Notes under the pieces: generated by a model
Databases searched by the model: none
Seen by the model: the letters and a program-made list of their open reading frames with translations, nothing else
What the model was told of the DNA's origin: nothing
From: Glandiceps talaboti
Lineage: Eukaryota; Hemichordata; Enteropneusta; Spengelidae
Assembly: GCF_964340395.1 (NCBI RefSeq)
Contig: NC_135561.1
Coordinates: 22,001,986-22,065,985, forward strand
Direction of reading: 5' to 3'
Length of the DNA stretch: 64,000 nucleotides
Position numbers and translations under genes: made by a program
In this document: piece after piece, positions 34,303-46,322 of the stretch
Layout of the letters: each line of letters begins with the position of its first letter
Numbering within the stretch: position 1 is the first letter of the stretch

Positions 34303-37300
34303 ATGGCGTCCGACGGCAGCAAGAAAAGTGGTAACAAGGCAAGCAAACCTGTTTCTCAGGAAAACATAGTCGCCGGATTTAACCTTCTCCGGCAAGAACA
34401 AAGGCAGCTAGCATCGAAGATTGCTGAACTTGAAGCAGAACAGCATGAACACAGGTACAATTCCGCATTGGACATCGTCAATTTGGTCTTGACATGCTAC
34501 ATGGCAATATATGTAGAGAAAGCATGTTTCAAACACTGCCTTGTCATCGCCCTAACTCATAACTGTATGGAATCGTATAGATGTGGTCAAGATGTTATTT
34601 AGCGTCAATGACATGTTTATTACACAGTAACAATACATTTTTTTTCGTTTTCGTTTCCCAGTTAAACATCTGAACGAAAAAAAGCTCAGGAAAAAGATAA
34701 CTCAAAACCACAACGAACGCTACAGTTATTGCAGTTAACTAATAATATTAATTTATATAAATGACTTGTAAACCATTGAGTTATGTGTAGGGATGGTCTT
34801 CATATCTCCAGCTCCTGCTTTAACCAATTTTGAAAATGTAGTTCTGTTTTGTGTGTGTGTATGTCCACATATCTTTGTTTACCCCATTGACAGTTAGACT
34901 TGCACACCAGATCATATAATATCAGGGCCTACATTTAGCAGGTGACGGATCAACTCGTCCCAACTTCAACTCATCCCATTTCAGCTCGTCCCACTCAACT
35001 CACCCCAACTCTTTACAACATAATTTGCCTGTGCATATATGAAAATCGAAGCTAGTAGTACTCAGTTTGGAGGGTCTATGGAATCTCATATTCCACTAAT
35101 GAAGTACCACTTGCGCTGTAAACAGAGTACATGTATATATGTAGTATGTACTACAATACTTACGTTAACTAGTTGCATTAACGCAGGAGAGGAGACATGT
35201 CTCCAAAACCTACAGTACGCAGAAGTCGTAATGCACGAGTCAATGTCAACCCCCACCCTCCCCACCTTGGGGCATAGTGGGGGATTTGGAAATTAGTCTT
35301 ATAAAATTTGTCAAATGTCCCACCCCCTGGAGCAACACATTCTGGAAAATCCCCACCTAAAACAAGTAAAACTCCCAACATTTCCCCCACCCCAATGGAG
35401 AAATTTTGACTGACACACAACCACTCTTTTACGTCTGTGAAAATGACTAGAGAGGTCAATATGAGGCAATTGCCCCACCTCCTCGGGCATTGTTTCATGG
35501 CAAACACGGTCTAATCCCCCACATGTGTCCCGTATCGCCCGAGGTGGGGTCCCTCAGGCATTACATTGACTCGTGCATAAGCATGTCAGTCACAAATATT
35601 CTCCGTGGTTATCATTATTATTAGACAGAGGAAAGTTGTACACATACATTTGTAAACAGCGTTGCCTACATTGTATCTGTGCTAGTGTATTAATTGCTAG
35701 ATCTAGCAAACACCTAGCCAAAACCCATATGCATGCAACCACCACTTTCTGCTATGAAATGCTTTATTTGCTACGCTTCGACTAGCCACGTACATGTATG
35801 TAAAATCATGTATTTTTTTTGGTCCCCGTACTTCAAGTCCATGTATCGTTTAGATAAACATTTACTAGTGTTGTTGGGGCAAGTTGAAAATGGGGCAAAG
35901 TAGCAGTCAATATCAGGGCCTACATGTAGCACTTTGGCAGTCAATATCAGGACCTACATGTAGCACTGTGGCAGTCAATATCAGGGCCTACATGTAGCAC
36001 TGTGGCAGTCAATATCAGGGCCTACATTGTACATGTAGCAGTCAATATCAGGGCCTACATGTAACACTTTGGCAGTCAATATCAGGGCCTACATGTAGCA
36101 CTATGGCAGTCAATATCAGGACCTACATGTAGCACTGTGGCAGTCAATATCAGGACCTACATGTAGCACTGTGGCAGTCAATATCAGGGCCTACATTGTA
36201 CATATAACACTTTGGCTGCCAATATCAGGGCCTACATGTAGCACTGTGGCAGTCAATATCAGGACCTACATGTAGCACTGTGGCAGTCAATATCAGGGCC
36301 TACATGTAGCACTATGGCAGTCAATATCAGGACCTACATGTAGCACTGTGGCAGTCAATATCAGGGCCTACATGTAGCACTGTGGCAGTCAATATCAGGG
36401 CCTACATGTAGCACTGTGGCAGTCAATATCAGGACCTACATGTAGCACTGTGGCAGTCAATATCAGGACCTACATGTAGCACTGTGGCAGTCAATATCAG
36501 GGCCTACATGTAGCACTATGGCAGTCAATATCAGGACCTACATGTAGCACTGTGGCAGTCAATATCAGGGCCTACATGTAGCACTATGGCAGTCAATATC
36601 AGGACCTACATGTAGCACTGTGGCAGTCAATATCAGGACCTACATGTAGCACTGTGGCAGTCAATATCAGGGCCTACATTGTACATATAACACTGTGGCA
36701 GTCAATATCAGGGCCTACATGTAGCACTGTGGCAGTCAATATCAGGGCCTACATGTAGCACTGTGGCAGTCAATATCAGGGCCTACATTGTACATGTAAC
36801 ACTTTGGCTGTCAATATCAGGGCCTACATGTACATGTAGCACTGTAGCAGTCAATATCAGGGCCTACATTGTACATGTAACACTTTGGCTGTCAATATCA
36901 GGGCCTACATGTAGCACTGTGGCAGTCAATATCAGGGCCTACATTGTACATGTAACACTTTGGCAGTCAATATCAGGACCTACATGTAGCACTATGGCAG
37001 TCAATATCAGGGCCTACATGTAGCACTGTGGCAGTCAATATCAGGACCTACATTGTACATGTAGCACTGTGGCAGTCAATATCAGGACCTACATGTAGCA
37101 CTGTGGCAGTCAATATCAGGACCTACATTGTACATGTAACACTTTGGCTGTCAATATCAGGGCCTACATGTAGCACTGTGGCAGTCAATATCAGGGCCTA
37201 CATTGTACATGTAACACTTTGGCTGTCAATATCAGGGCCTACATGTAGCACTGTGGCAGTCAATATCAGGGCCTACATGTAGCACTGTGGCAGTAAATAT

Positions 37301-40300
37301 CAGGACCTACATTGTACATGTAACACTTTGGCTGTCAATATCAGGGCCTACATGTAGCACTGTGGCAGTCAATATCAGGGCCTACATTGTACATGTAACA
37401 CTTTGGCTGTCAATATCAGGGCCTACATGTAGCACTGTGGCAGTCAATATCAGGGCCTACATGTAGCACTGTGGCAGTCAATATCAGGACCTACATTGTA
37501 CATGTAGCACTGTGGCAGTCAATATCAGGGCCTACATGTAGCACTGTGGCAGTCAATATCAGGACCTACATGTAGCACTATGGCAGTCAATATCAGGGCC
37601 TACATGTAACACTGTGGCAGTCAATATCAGGGCCTACATGTAGCACTGTGGCAGTCAATATCAGGGCCTACATGTAGCACTGTGGCAGTCAATATCAGGG
37701 CCTACATTGTACATATAACACTGTGGCAGTCAATATCAGGGCCTACATGTAGCACTGTGGCAGTCAATATCAGGGCCTACATTGTACATGTAACACTTTG
37801 GCTGTCAATATCAGGGCCTACATGTAGCACTGTGGCAGTCAATATCAGGGCCTACATTGTACATGTAACACTGTGGCAGTCAATATCAGGGCCTACATGT
37901 AGCACTGTGGCAGTCAATATCAGGGCCTACATTGTACTTGTAACACTGTGGCAGTCAATATCAGGGCCTACATGTAGCACTGTGGCAGTCAATATCAGGA
38001 CCTACATGTAGCACTGTGGCAGTCAATATCAGGGCCTACATGTAGCACTGTGGCAGTCAATATCAGGGCCTACATGTAGCACTGTAGCAGTCAATATCAC
38101 GACCTACGTGTAGCACTGTAGCAGTCAATATCAGGGGTCTACATGTAGCACTGTGGCAGTCAATATCAGGGCCTACATGTAGCACTGTAGCAGTCAATAT
38201 CAGGACCTACGTGTAGCACTGTAGCAGTCAATATCAGGGGTCTACATGTAGCACTGCAGCAGTCAATATCAGGGCCTACATGTACATGTAGCAGTCAATA
38301 TCAGGGCCTACATGTAGCACTTTGGCAGTCAATATCAGGGCCTACATGTAGCACTGTGGCAGTCAATATCAGGGCCTACATGTAGCACTGCAGCAGTCAA
38401 TATAAGGGCCTACATTTATGTACATGTAGCACTGTGGCAGTCAAGAAGACCACAACACATCATTATCGTCATGTGGAGGAACCACAGTTTCATCAATAGC
38501 ATGCTTTGTATATTTCCTCTACATTTCTCTATTGTTCATGATGGTGAGAATCTCCCTTCCATCATTTAGGGTAACTTGCTTCTTCAGCATGTCAGCATTT
38601 GTCTGCCTCGGCAATTTTTTCCCAAGAGGAGATACCCAAAACAGTAGTTTGGATACTGGATTGTCTACAGCTCATTGCACAATGACCGGCAAACTTCAAA
38701 CGTCTCTTAGCGATCTGTAGGGATAAACGAGGGATACTGTTGGTTTTGTGATCCCTCCAACTAACATTGAAGATATGACGGAGCAGTTTTGTGTATGTTC
38801 CATCAATGCCTTTTTTCATTTTCACACTAATTGTCCATGTTTCTGAACCGTAAAGCAGTACACTTTCTACACATGTTTTAAAGAGGTGGTACTTGGTGTT
38901 TACTCACGTGCGATTTCCAGATTGTATCTAACTTGTTACACACTGTCAAAGCTAGTCCTTTCCTGATGTTAAAGCCCTTCTGTGAATTTGCAACATGTGA
39001 ACCGAGGTATTGGAAGTCATCAGCATTCTCAAGTCTTGCTCCTGCTAGGGTTTGGATTGTTGGTGCAACTGACTTATTTGTGTTGATTAGCAGGAGTTTT
39101 GTTTTCTTTGGAATTTGTGTGTAATCTAGCCTGGGCACAGGCTTTTTCAACTGCATGTAAGTGTTCCTCAGCTCGTTCTGTGTTTTCAGCCAGCAGATCT
39201 ATGTTGTCGGCAAATGCAAGATCATGCAATCTCTCCTCTGGTTACGTTTTCTCCTTCTAGTTTTTAACACTATTCCAGTATGATCTTCACAACTTTTAAT
39301 GGCATTTCTTAAATAGTAATCAAGAACAATTATAATGAACAGAATAGGAGATAATGTGTCGCCTTGAAATATCCCGACTTTGATGTCAAAGGAATCTGTC
39401 TCTCCGTCAGTTGTGAAAACTATCTCACTTGAATCTTCATAAATCAGCTTTATTGCCTTGACTCATGTTATTTGGTATACCATAACATATGTATTCAGGA
39501 TGGAAAACATGCAGTCTTGATGGACTGAGTCGAAAACATGCAGTCTTGATGGACTGAGTTGAATGCTTTTGTAAAGTCGATGAAAACATTTACAAAACCG
39601 TGGTTCTTTACCGCAACACATTCAGAATCAAACTCACTGCAGTTTCAGATGAGTTACATTGTACATGTATGCTCTGTTGAAAGTTGCTCGTTCCTAGTCA
39701 ATGCATTGACAATGACACATTGACTTTTGTGTGGTGAAATGAATACATGGTATTAAATAATTTTGTACTTAATGCATATTTCAGGGCCTTTCAACATACA
39801 TGTATGTGTGGTATTATGAATACTAAATCATTTCTATATTTAATCCATGTTTCAGGGCCGTGTATGAGACTTTGCAAGAAGTTGATGGTGATAGGCGATG
39901 TTTTAGACTAGTTGGTGGTGTACTTGTGGAAAGAACAGTCAAAGAAGTTTTGCCAGCTCTGGATAAAAACAGAGAACAGGTAATAAATAGTTCATTGACT
40001 AGAAGTACACATTTATTGATTTTCTGGTTTATAACTCAATAAATTACATATGTACAGTATGAAATAAAATATACCAAGTCTTTGTAAAGTCTCAATAATT
40101 GCAAATGTACGGTATGAAATAAAATATACCAAGTATTTGTAACTCAATAAATTACAAATGTACTGTACACACATTTTACTCCTTTTTTTTTTTTAATGTT
40201 TTGCAATTTATTGAGTTAAAACAAGGACTTGGTATGTGTTATTTCACATTGTTTTTTTCAAGTACAAAAACATAGGAGAGTTGTTTTATCAAAGTGAAAA

Positions 40301-43300
40301 ATAAATAGCCAATTGTCATCCATACATGTATGGCCATTTTAATCTATGTCATCACTATTTGGTTCAACAACATCACAATCAGGAAGATGAATTCATTTGA
40401 CAGAGTTATGTGGCCTGTATACAGAATCATAAATGTAAAATTGCAGTCAGTCAATCAATCAGTCAATTAATTCGATCAATCAATCAATCAACCAATCAAT
40501 CAATCAGTCACCCTAGATTGACAAAGCCTCATGAAGGATGTCTGTCATCAAACTCGCACACCTTTTGTTCTTGATGGCATTTTGTATCAGAACAAAATCA
40601 GGAAGTTTAGAAATAATTGTTATTATTCTATAGTTTATGTTTTGAACCAGTTAATGGCATTACCATACTTTGTAGTGTCACAGATGTCATCTTTCTCCTC
40701 TAGTGTTGTCTAATATTGTCTAGCCTACCTGTACACTCCAAGGACTAGTGCTACTACACAACATGTATTTGCTATCATAACTGACATTTTGATTTTGAAT
40801 TTCCCTGTCCTTTCCTTGTCTATGTTGACTCCTATTTTAAGCTGGTCTAGCATGGCATTCCTGTATCAAATATGATTGGTTGAATACATAAGAAGTCATA
40901 TAAATCATGCCATAAGGTCACATCATGAATCCACAATTACAAAAAATGTAGGTGTCATCATGGAAATGTGACACTTCAACATTACTCTGATCATTACGTA
41001 CATTGTATCCTATTCAAATACTAGTATAAGGTAATCATGTAGTATCTTGCACACGTTATGTATGTGGTGGGGTGTGGCTTCTAGACCATTGAAACACGGC
41101 TGTGATCATAGACAAGAGGACCAGTTAAATGTTAAAAATCAAAATGCCATTTAGGATAGGGTTGTAGCGATAGCCCTTAAAGTCTACAGGTGTATTGTCT
41201 CATGTTTGATAGCTGTGTTTTCCATTCTTTCAAGTCTTTACTTTTCATCTTTTTATTATTTTATTATTCTTAGAGCACCTGATATATACTGTATTAAAGT
41301 AGTTATTCTAAGTGTGAGCACAGTACATGTATGTCTGTGTTTATATCTACAGTACTAATCATGTGATGTCTGTCTTTATATCTACAGTACTAATCATGTG
41401 ATGTCTGTCTTTATATCTACAGTACTAATCATGTGATGTCTGTCTTTATATCTACAGTACTATTCATGTGATGTCTGTCTTTATATCTACAGTACTAATC
41501 ATGTGATGTCTGTCTTTATATCTACAGTACTAATCATGTGATGTCTGTCTTTATATCTACAGTACTAATCATGTGATGTCTGTCTTTATATCTACAGTAC
41601 TAATCATGTGATGTCTGTCTTTATATCTACAGTACTAATCATGTGATGTCTGTCTTTATATCTACAGTACTAATCATGTGATGTCTGTCTTTATATCTAC
41701 AGTACTAATCATGTGATGTCTGTCTTTATATCTACAGTACTAATCATGTGATGTCTGTCTTTATATCTACAGTACTCATCATGTGATGTCTGTCTTTATA
41801 TCTACAGTACTAATCATGTGATGTCTGTCTTTATATCTATAGTACTAATCATGTGATGTCTGTCTTTATATCTACAGTACTAATCATGTGATGTCTGTCT
41901 TTATATCTACAGTACTAATCATGTGATGTCTGTCTTTAAATCTACAGTACTAATCATGTGATGTATGTCTATATATATATACAGTACTAATCATGTGATG
42001 TCTGTCTTTATATCTACAGTACTAATCATGTGATGTCTGTCTTTATATCTACAGTACTAATCATGTGATGTCTGTCTATATATATACAGTACTAATCATG
42101 TGATGTCTGTCTTTATATCTACAGTACTAATCATGTGATGTCTGTCTTTATATCTACAGTACTAATCATGTGATGTCTGTCTATATATATACAGTGCTAA
42201 TCATGTGATGTCTGTCTTTATATCTACAGTACTAATCATGTGATGTCTGTCTTTATATCTACAGTACTAATCATGTGATGTCTGTCTTTATATCTATAGT
42301 ACTAATCATGTGATGTCTGTCTTTATATCTACAGTACTAATCATGTGATGTCTGTCTTTATATCTATAGTACTAATCATGTGATGTCTGTCTTTATATCT
42401 ACAGTACTAATCATGTGATGTCTGTCTTTATATCTATAGTACTAATCATGTGATGTCTGTCTTTATATCTACAGTACTAATCATGTGATGTCTGTCTTTA
42501 TATCTATAGTACTAATCATGTGATGTCTGTCTTTATATCTACAGTACTAATCATGTGATGTCTGTCTTTATATCTACAGTACTAATCATGTGATGTCTGT
42601 CTTTATATCTACAGTACTAATCATGTGATGTCTGTCTTTATATCTACAGTACTAATCATGTGATGTCTGTCTTTATATCTACAGTACTATTCATGTGATG
42701 TCTGTCTTTATATCTACAGTACTAATCATGTGATGTCTGTCTTTATATCTACAGTACTAATCATGTGATGTCTGTCTTTATATCTACAGTACTATTCATG
42801 TGATGTCTGTCTTTATATCTACAGTACTAATCATGTGATGTCTGTCTTTATATCTACAGTACTAATCATGTGATGTCTGTCTTTAAATCTACAGTACTAA
42901 TCATGTAATGTCTGTCTTTATATCTACAGTACTAATCATGTGATGTCTGTCTTTATATCTACAGTACTAATCATGTGATGTCTGTCTTTAAATCTACAGT
43001 ACTAATCATGTGATGTCTGTCTTTATATCTACAGTACTAATCATGTAATGTCTGTCTTTATATCTACAGTACTAATCATGTGATGTCTGTCTTTATATCT
43101 ACAGTACTAATCATGTGATGTCTGTCTTTATATCTATAGTACTAATCATGTGATGTCTGTCTTTATATCTACAGTACTAATCATGTGATGTCTGTCTTTA
43201 TATCTACAGTACTAATCATGTGATGTCTGTCTTTATATCTACAGTACTAACCTATGTCTGTCTTTATATCTACAGCTGAATAGACTGGTGGATCAGTTGA

Positions 43301-43449
43301 ATGACCAGCTTATGAAGAAGGGAAAAGACATCAATGAGTACAGAGAGAAATATAACATCCGAGTCCGAGGAGAAGTTCCTACAAGTGAAGACCTATCAGA
43401 GAAAAAAGAATTATCGTCACAGGGGGTCCTAGTAGCCAAAGACTCATAG
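34303..43449 (+). CDS. PFDN2: Prefoldin subunit 2
   Basis: Exons 34303-34454, 39856-39979, 43276-43449; joined CDS 450 bases, 149 aa, intron phases 2 and 0. Clear orthologue of metazoan prefoldin 2: VAGFNLLRQEQRQLASKI in the first helix, then VYETLQEVD, the strongly conserved hairpin GGVLVERTVKEVLPAL, and the second coiled coil QLMKKGKDINEYREKYNIR. The N-terminal tail is Ser/Lys/Gly-rich and the C-terminal tail short and acidic, as in the family. It is a beta-class subunit of the hexameric cytosolic prefoldin that hands unfolded actin and tubulin to the CCT chaperonin. Length is close to the human protein (154 aa). The unusual part is the introns: both carry kilobase-scale minisatellites, and the exon 3 acceptor is the last unit of one of them. 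Confidence 0.96.
35925..38440 (+). repeat. 34-bp minisatellite with 41-bp variant units
   Basis: About 70 units built on GCAGTCAATATCAGGGCC plus TACATGTAGCACTGTG. A 41-base variant carries TTGTACATGTAACACTTTGG. Between about 36760 and 37920 the two alternate often, giving a 75-base higher-order period, which is 25 codons and so produces long repetitive open frames. A lone unit-like word (ATATCAGGGCCTACATTTAGC) sits at 34919, before the array. Confidence 0.97.
38590..39625 (-). mobile_element. Degenerate LINE reverse transcriptase in PFDN2 intron 1
   Basis: Read on the minus strand, in order: NVFIDFTKAFNSVHQD (palm motif A, first Asp kept), GIFQGDTLSPILFIIIVLDY (motif B), DLAFADNIDLLAE (motif C with the second catalytic Asp changed to Asn), DDFQYLGSHVANS, and after a one-base frameshift LLYGSETWTISVKMKKG and RLKFAGHCAMS. 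Motif A contains a 30-base tandem duplication near 39502-39560. Family is RTE/Proto2-like by general appearance, not certain. Inactive: catalytic change, frameshifts, missing ends. Confidence 0.85.
39710..39855 (+). repeat. Imperfect tandem duplication of the exon 2 acceptor region
   Basis: Two similar blocks each run from TGAATAC through an AT-rich stretch and AATGCATATTTCAGGGCC or AATCCATGTTTCAGGGCC. The two AG positions are 71 bases apart (exon-like starts at 39785 and 39856). Use of the first would shift the frame. Confidence 0.6.
41324..43275 (+). repeat. 35-bp minisatellite made of 3' splice-site look-alikes
   Basis: About 55 units of TGTCTGTCTTTATATCTACAG followed by TACTAATCATGTGA. 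Each unit holds a branch-point-like TACTAAT, a pyrimidine-rich stretch and CAG, in the right order and spacing for a 3' splice site. A few units are 33 bases (TCTATATATATACAG) or carry ATAG for ACAG. The last unit has TACTAAC at 43245-43251, is shortened, and its TACAG (43271-43275) is the acceptor of PFDN2 exon 3. Confidence 0.95.
43245..43275 (+). promoter_or_regulatory. Predicted branch point, pyrimidine tract and 3' splice site of PFDN2 exon 3
   Basis: TACTAAC matches the strongest branch-point consensus. Its branch A (43250) lies 25 bases before the AG, with CTGTCTTTATATCTACAG between. Phase and protein homology fix the junction at 43275/43276. Confidence 0.75.
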
Positions 43450-43575
43450 TTGAGGGGTTCTTCTTCAAGTGAGGAATTGTTATGCAAATTTAGGTGAAAT
43501 TCATTGATCATTTTTGGACTATGTATACTTGAGCTGTATACCAATTATTTTGATGTATAATGTATGTGCTACTAA

Positions 43576-43775
43576 TGTGCTGTAATTGGATAACATAATA
43601 ACATAGTCATCTGAGACTGTTCTAATGTGCTGTAATTGGATAACATAATAACATAGTCATCTGAGATTGTTCTAATGTGCTGTAATTGGATAACATAATA
43701 ACATAGTCATCTGAGATTGTTCTAATGTGCTGTAATTGGATAACATAATAACATAGTCATCTGAGACTGTTTTAT
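43576..43775 (+). repeat. 50-bp minisatellite, four copies, in the PFDN2 3' UTR region
   Basis: Four near-identical units starting GTGCTGTAATTGGATAAC, 130 bases after the stop codon. A possible weak poly-A signal (ATTAAA) lies at about 44091. Confidence 0.9.
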
Positions 43776-46285
43776 ATCATCATTCTGACTGGTTTCATCT
43801 AAGTTGTAAGGTTTGTTATACTGTAGGACAGTCTTGACGTTAGCTTACTGTCACCATCATAAAAATTACTACTTTTTCAAAACTGATAAATTCATGTAAT
43901 TCTACATCAATAAGTCTGCTGAGATAGGAACATTTTTGTAGACAGTCACCATAAAGTTGTATGATTGCTATCATTATGTGGATTGTATATCAGTCAATAT
44001 AGACTACACGTACATGTATTTAATGTTTCTTAATAGAGAGGTTTAGATGCACATATGTATGTGTGTTCTATGTTAATTCTATACATATGATTAAAAGACG
44101 ACGTACATGATCTGTATCTGGCATTGTTCCGTCAAAAGGGCAATCTACATGTAACTTTAAATACATGTTAATTTTTTGTCATTTTTAGCACAGCTGAACT
44201 GATAAGGTTTGTCGTGCGATAGGCACAGTGCGGTGTCCGTCTGTCTGTCTGTGTGTGTGTGTGTGTGACTTGAACTCAAAATCTGCCACACAGATTGCTT
44301 TGTTATTTGAGGGGACATTACTTTTGGTGTCTAGTTGGGAAATTGTTAAAATCAAAATGATCACATCACACAGGTGTGTGATTTGGGTCATGCCATTTGT
44401 GGTCAAAAAACTTTAAATCCAAAACTACCGAGGAAATGAACACCTATACCTAGCATGGATCAGCATGTGAATGAACATTTTTAAAAACTGTACAGTTGTG
44501 CTACAGTACCATTAGTGCTATTTTTTTGTATTAAATGTAATTTTTTATGCTAAAGTTCAGAAATGTAACTGTAAAGTAATTGCCAGGGTTTTCATTTGGG
44601 TACTTGCAGGAAAAATGTCTAAAGTACAGACAAGTTTGGAAAACAAAGTTATGTGTTTGGCCTTCTGGATAGACTGAGGTTCCAACGTGTATGTGTACAT
44701 TCCACTGTCTTTCAAGTTTGTGTTCTGATCACAACTTTGTACACATCATTACTTTTTTTTTTCTCTTTGTAATCACACACATCATTACTTGTACACCTGC
44801 ACAATAATGCTTCCGTAGACATCATAATGTGTATCTAAACCTTTCTAATGGTGACAGTGTCATCTCATCCCACACACTAAAAGTGAGCATACGTGTATGG
44901 ATGGAGATTTGGTATTTGATTTGTATTTATATATTAATTTGTATCACAATTTTATGATGGCTTTCTACTTGAAAAATCAATGTGAAACAACATATGGCAA
45001 GTCCTTGTTTGTAACTCAATACATTATAAAAAGTTAAAAACATACATGTATATGTAAAAGATTTGTTTCACATGGGTGGGGGGGGGGGGGGTTGGTTAGA
45101 TGACTGTCAAGATCATGAAGTGTGGATTTTATACACAATACTATGATTACAGTCATACAGAGTGACAACACTTTAGAATATCAATGCTGTCATCCATACT
45201 AAACATGCCCAGATACAATTCAGTGTAATATACTCAGCATGATTTCTTTTTGGCTCTTACATTTAGTATCGTTTATTCTTCTGTGAGCACTTGTTACATA
45301 CACATACACTATGGTACATCAGATATTGATCAGATTGACTCAGATGCAAATGACTATGGGATTATTTCTAGTTGTGGTATTACCTTGTCTGATGTGATCC
45401 AAAGGATAGCCATATTGGCAAGGTCTGGGTAACCAAGACTACAGTATCCATGGTTACACGCAATGTAACAAGATTGTTTATAATTGTGATTGATTCATGA
45501 TTATCAATGGTATATCACATTTCCCATAATCCACCAAACAAGATGGCCGGTTGACAAATTACTGACAGTGTAATGGATATCACAATCTGTATTTATACAC
45601 AGACAAGTAATATATGTAGCGGGCATTACATTCTGTCCAAGTGTACAAGTTTTAAAATACCTTATACATTAAAATAATGAGTAAACCAATCCTTTGTGTC
45701 TTCTTTTGAGAAATTGAGGATAAAATATGATTATATTATCATCAAGCTAGTTGTGAGAGTGAGACCATGACTCCCAAAGACTAGATGGGTACTTAGCCAG
45801 ATCCTAGAAGCCAGACTGGTATGGCCAGAACTCCCAAAGACTAGATGGGTACTTAGCCAGATCCTAGAAGCCAGACTGGTATGGCCAGAACTCCCAAAGA
45901 CTAGATGGGTACTTACCAACATTGCTTGGACATAAAAGTCAACATCTCAACTCTGTCACACTAACATCTTACCAGATTGTTTCCCCTTTTCTCCTATAAA
46001 CAGTCCGGCACCACTCCAAAATGAGAGGCTACAAAGATCTCCAAGTATAGGTTACACCCCAATGTGAAATCTCTCCTTGCAAAGCCCACATCTATTTGTA
46101 AAGAAATATCTTTTTATATCTGGAGGCTGAAGTCGATTTCCACACTGCCAGTTATGTTAATGTATTGCACAATACTGTACATCTCCAGAATGTGAGAAGT
46201 GTGTGTGTGTGTGTGTGTGGTGGGGGGGGGGGGGGGGAGGTGAGTATCATACATTAGGACCCCAGCATAAAATGTGCTCATTGGT
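43776..46285. other. Intergenic sequence
   Basis: AT-rich. Holds a short CTGT/GT tract at 44237-44268, a poly-G run at 45078, a 60-base unit (ACTCCCAAAGACTAGATGGG...) repeated 2.5 times at 45770-45915, and a copy of dispersed repeat family 2 at 45990-46255. No coding exon is recognised. Confidence 0.6.
45990..46255 (+). repeat. Dispersed repeat family 2 (copy at 46.0 kb)
   Basis: Matches 48780-48955 on the same strand and 11540-11830 inverted, with shared words AAAGCCCACAT, TTTGTAAAG and GTACATCTC. It ends in a GT then poly-G run, as does the 48.8 kb copy. Confidence 0.55.
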
Positions 46286-46322
46286 TAACATTATCTTTGA
46301 TAATTGAATGATATTTAACATA

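Larger units (their letters stand above)
34455..39855 (+). other. Intron 1 of PFDN2
   Basis: The donor GTACAA is at 34455 and the acceptor TGTTTCAG ends at 39855 (phase 2). It contains a stretch of unique sequence (34455-35900) with C-rich patches, the 34/41-bp minisatellite, a minus-strand LINE relic and a 71-base imperfect duplication of the acceptor region. Confidence 0.85.
39980..43275 (+). other. Intron 2 of PFDN2
   Basis: The donor GTAATA is at 39980 and the acceptor TATATCTACAG ends at 43275 (phase 0). It contains a (CAAT)n-rich patch at 40441-40510, about 800 bases of unique sequence with no gene seen, and the 35-bp minisatellite. Confidence 0.9.

Noticed and set aside
35925-43260. 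Regular repeats that could be mistaken for a CRISPR array
   Set aside because: Units are contiguous without unique spacers and lie in introns of a eukaryotic gene; they are minisatellites.
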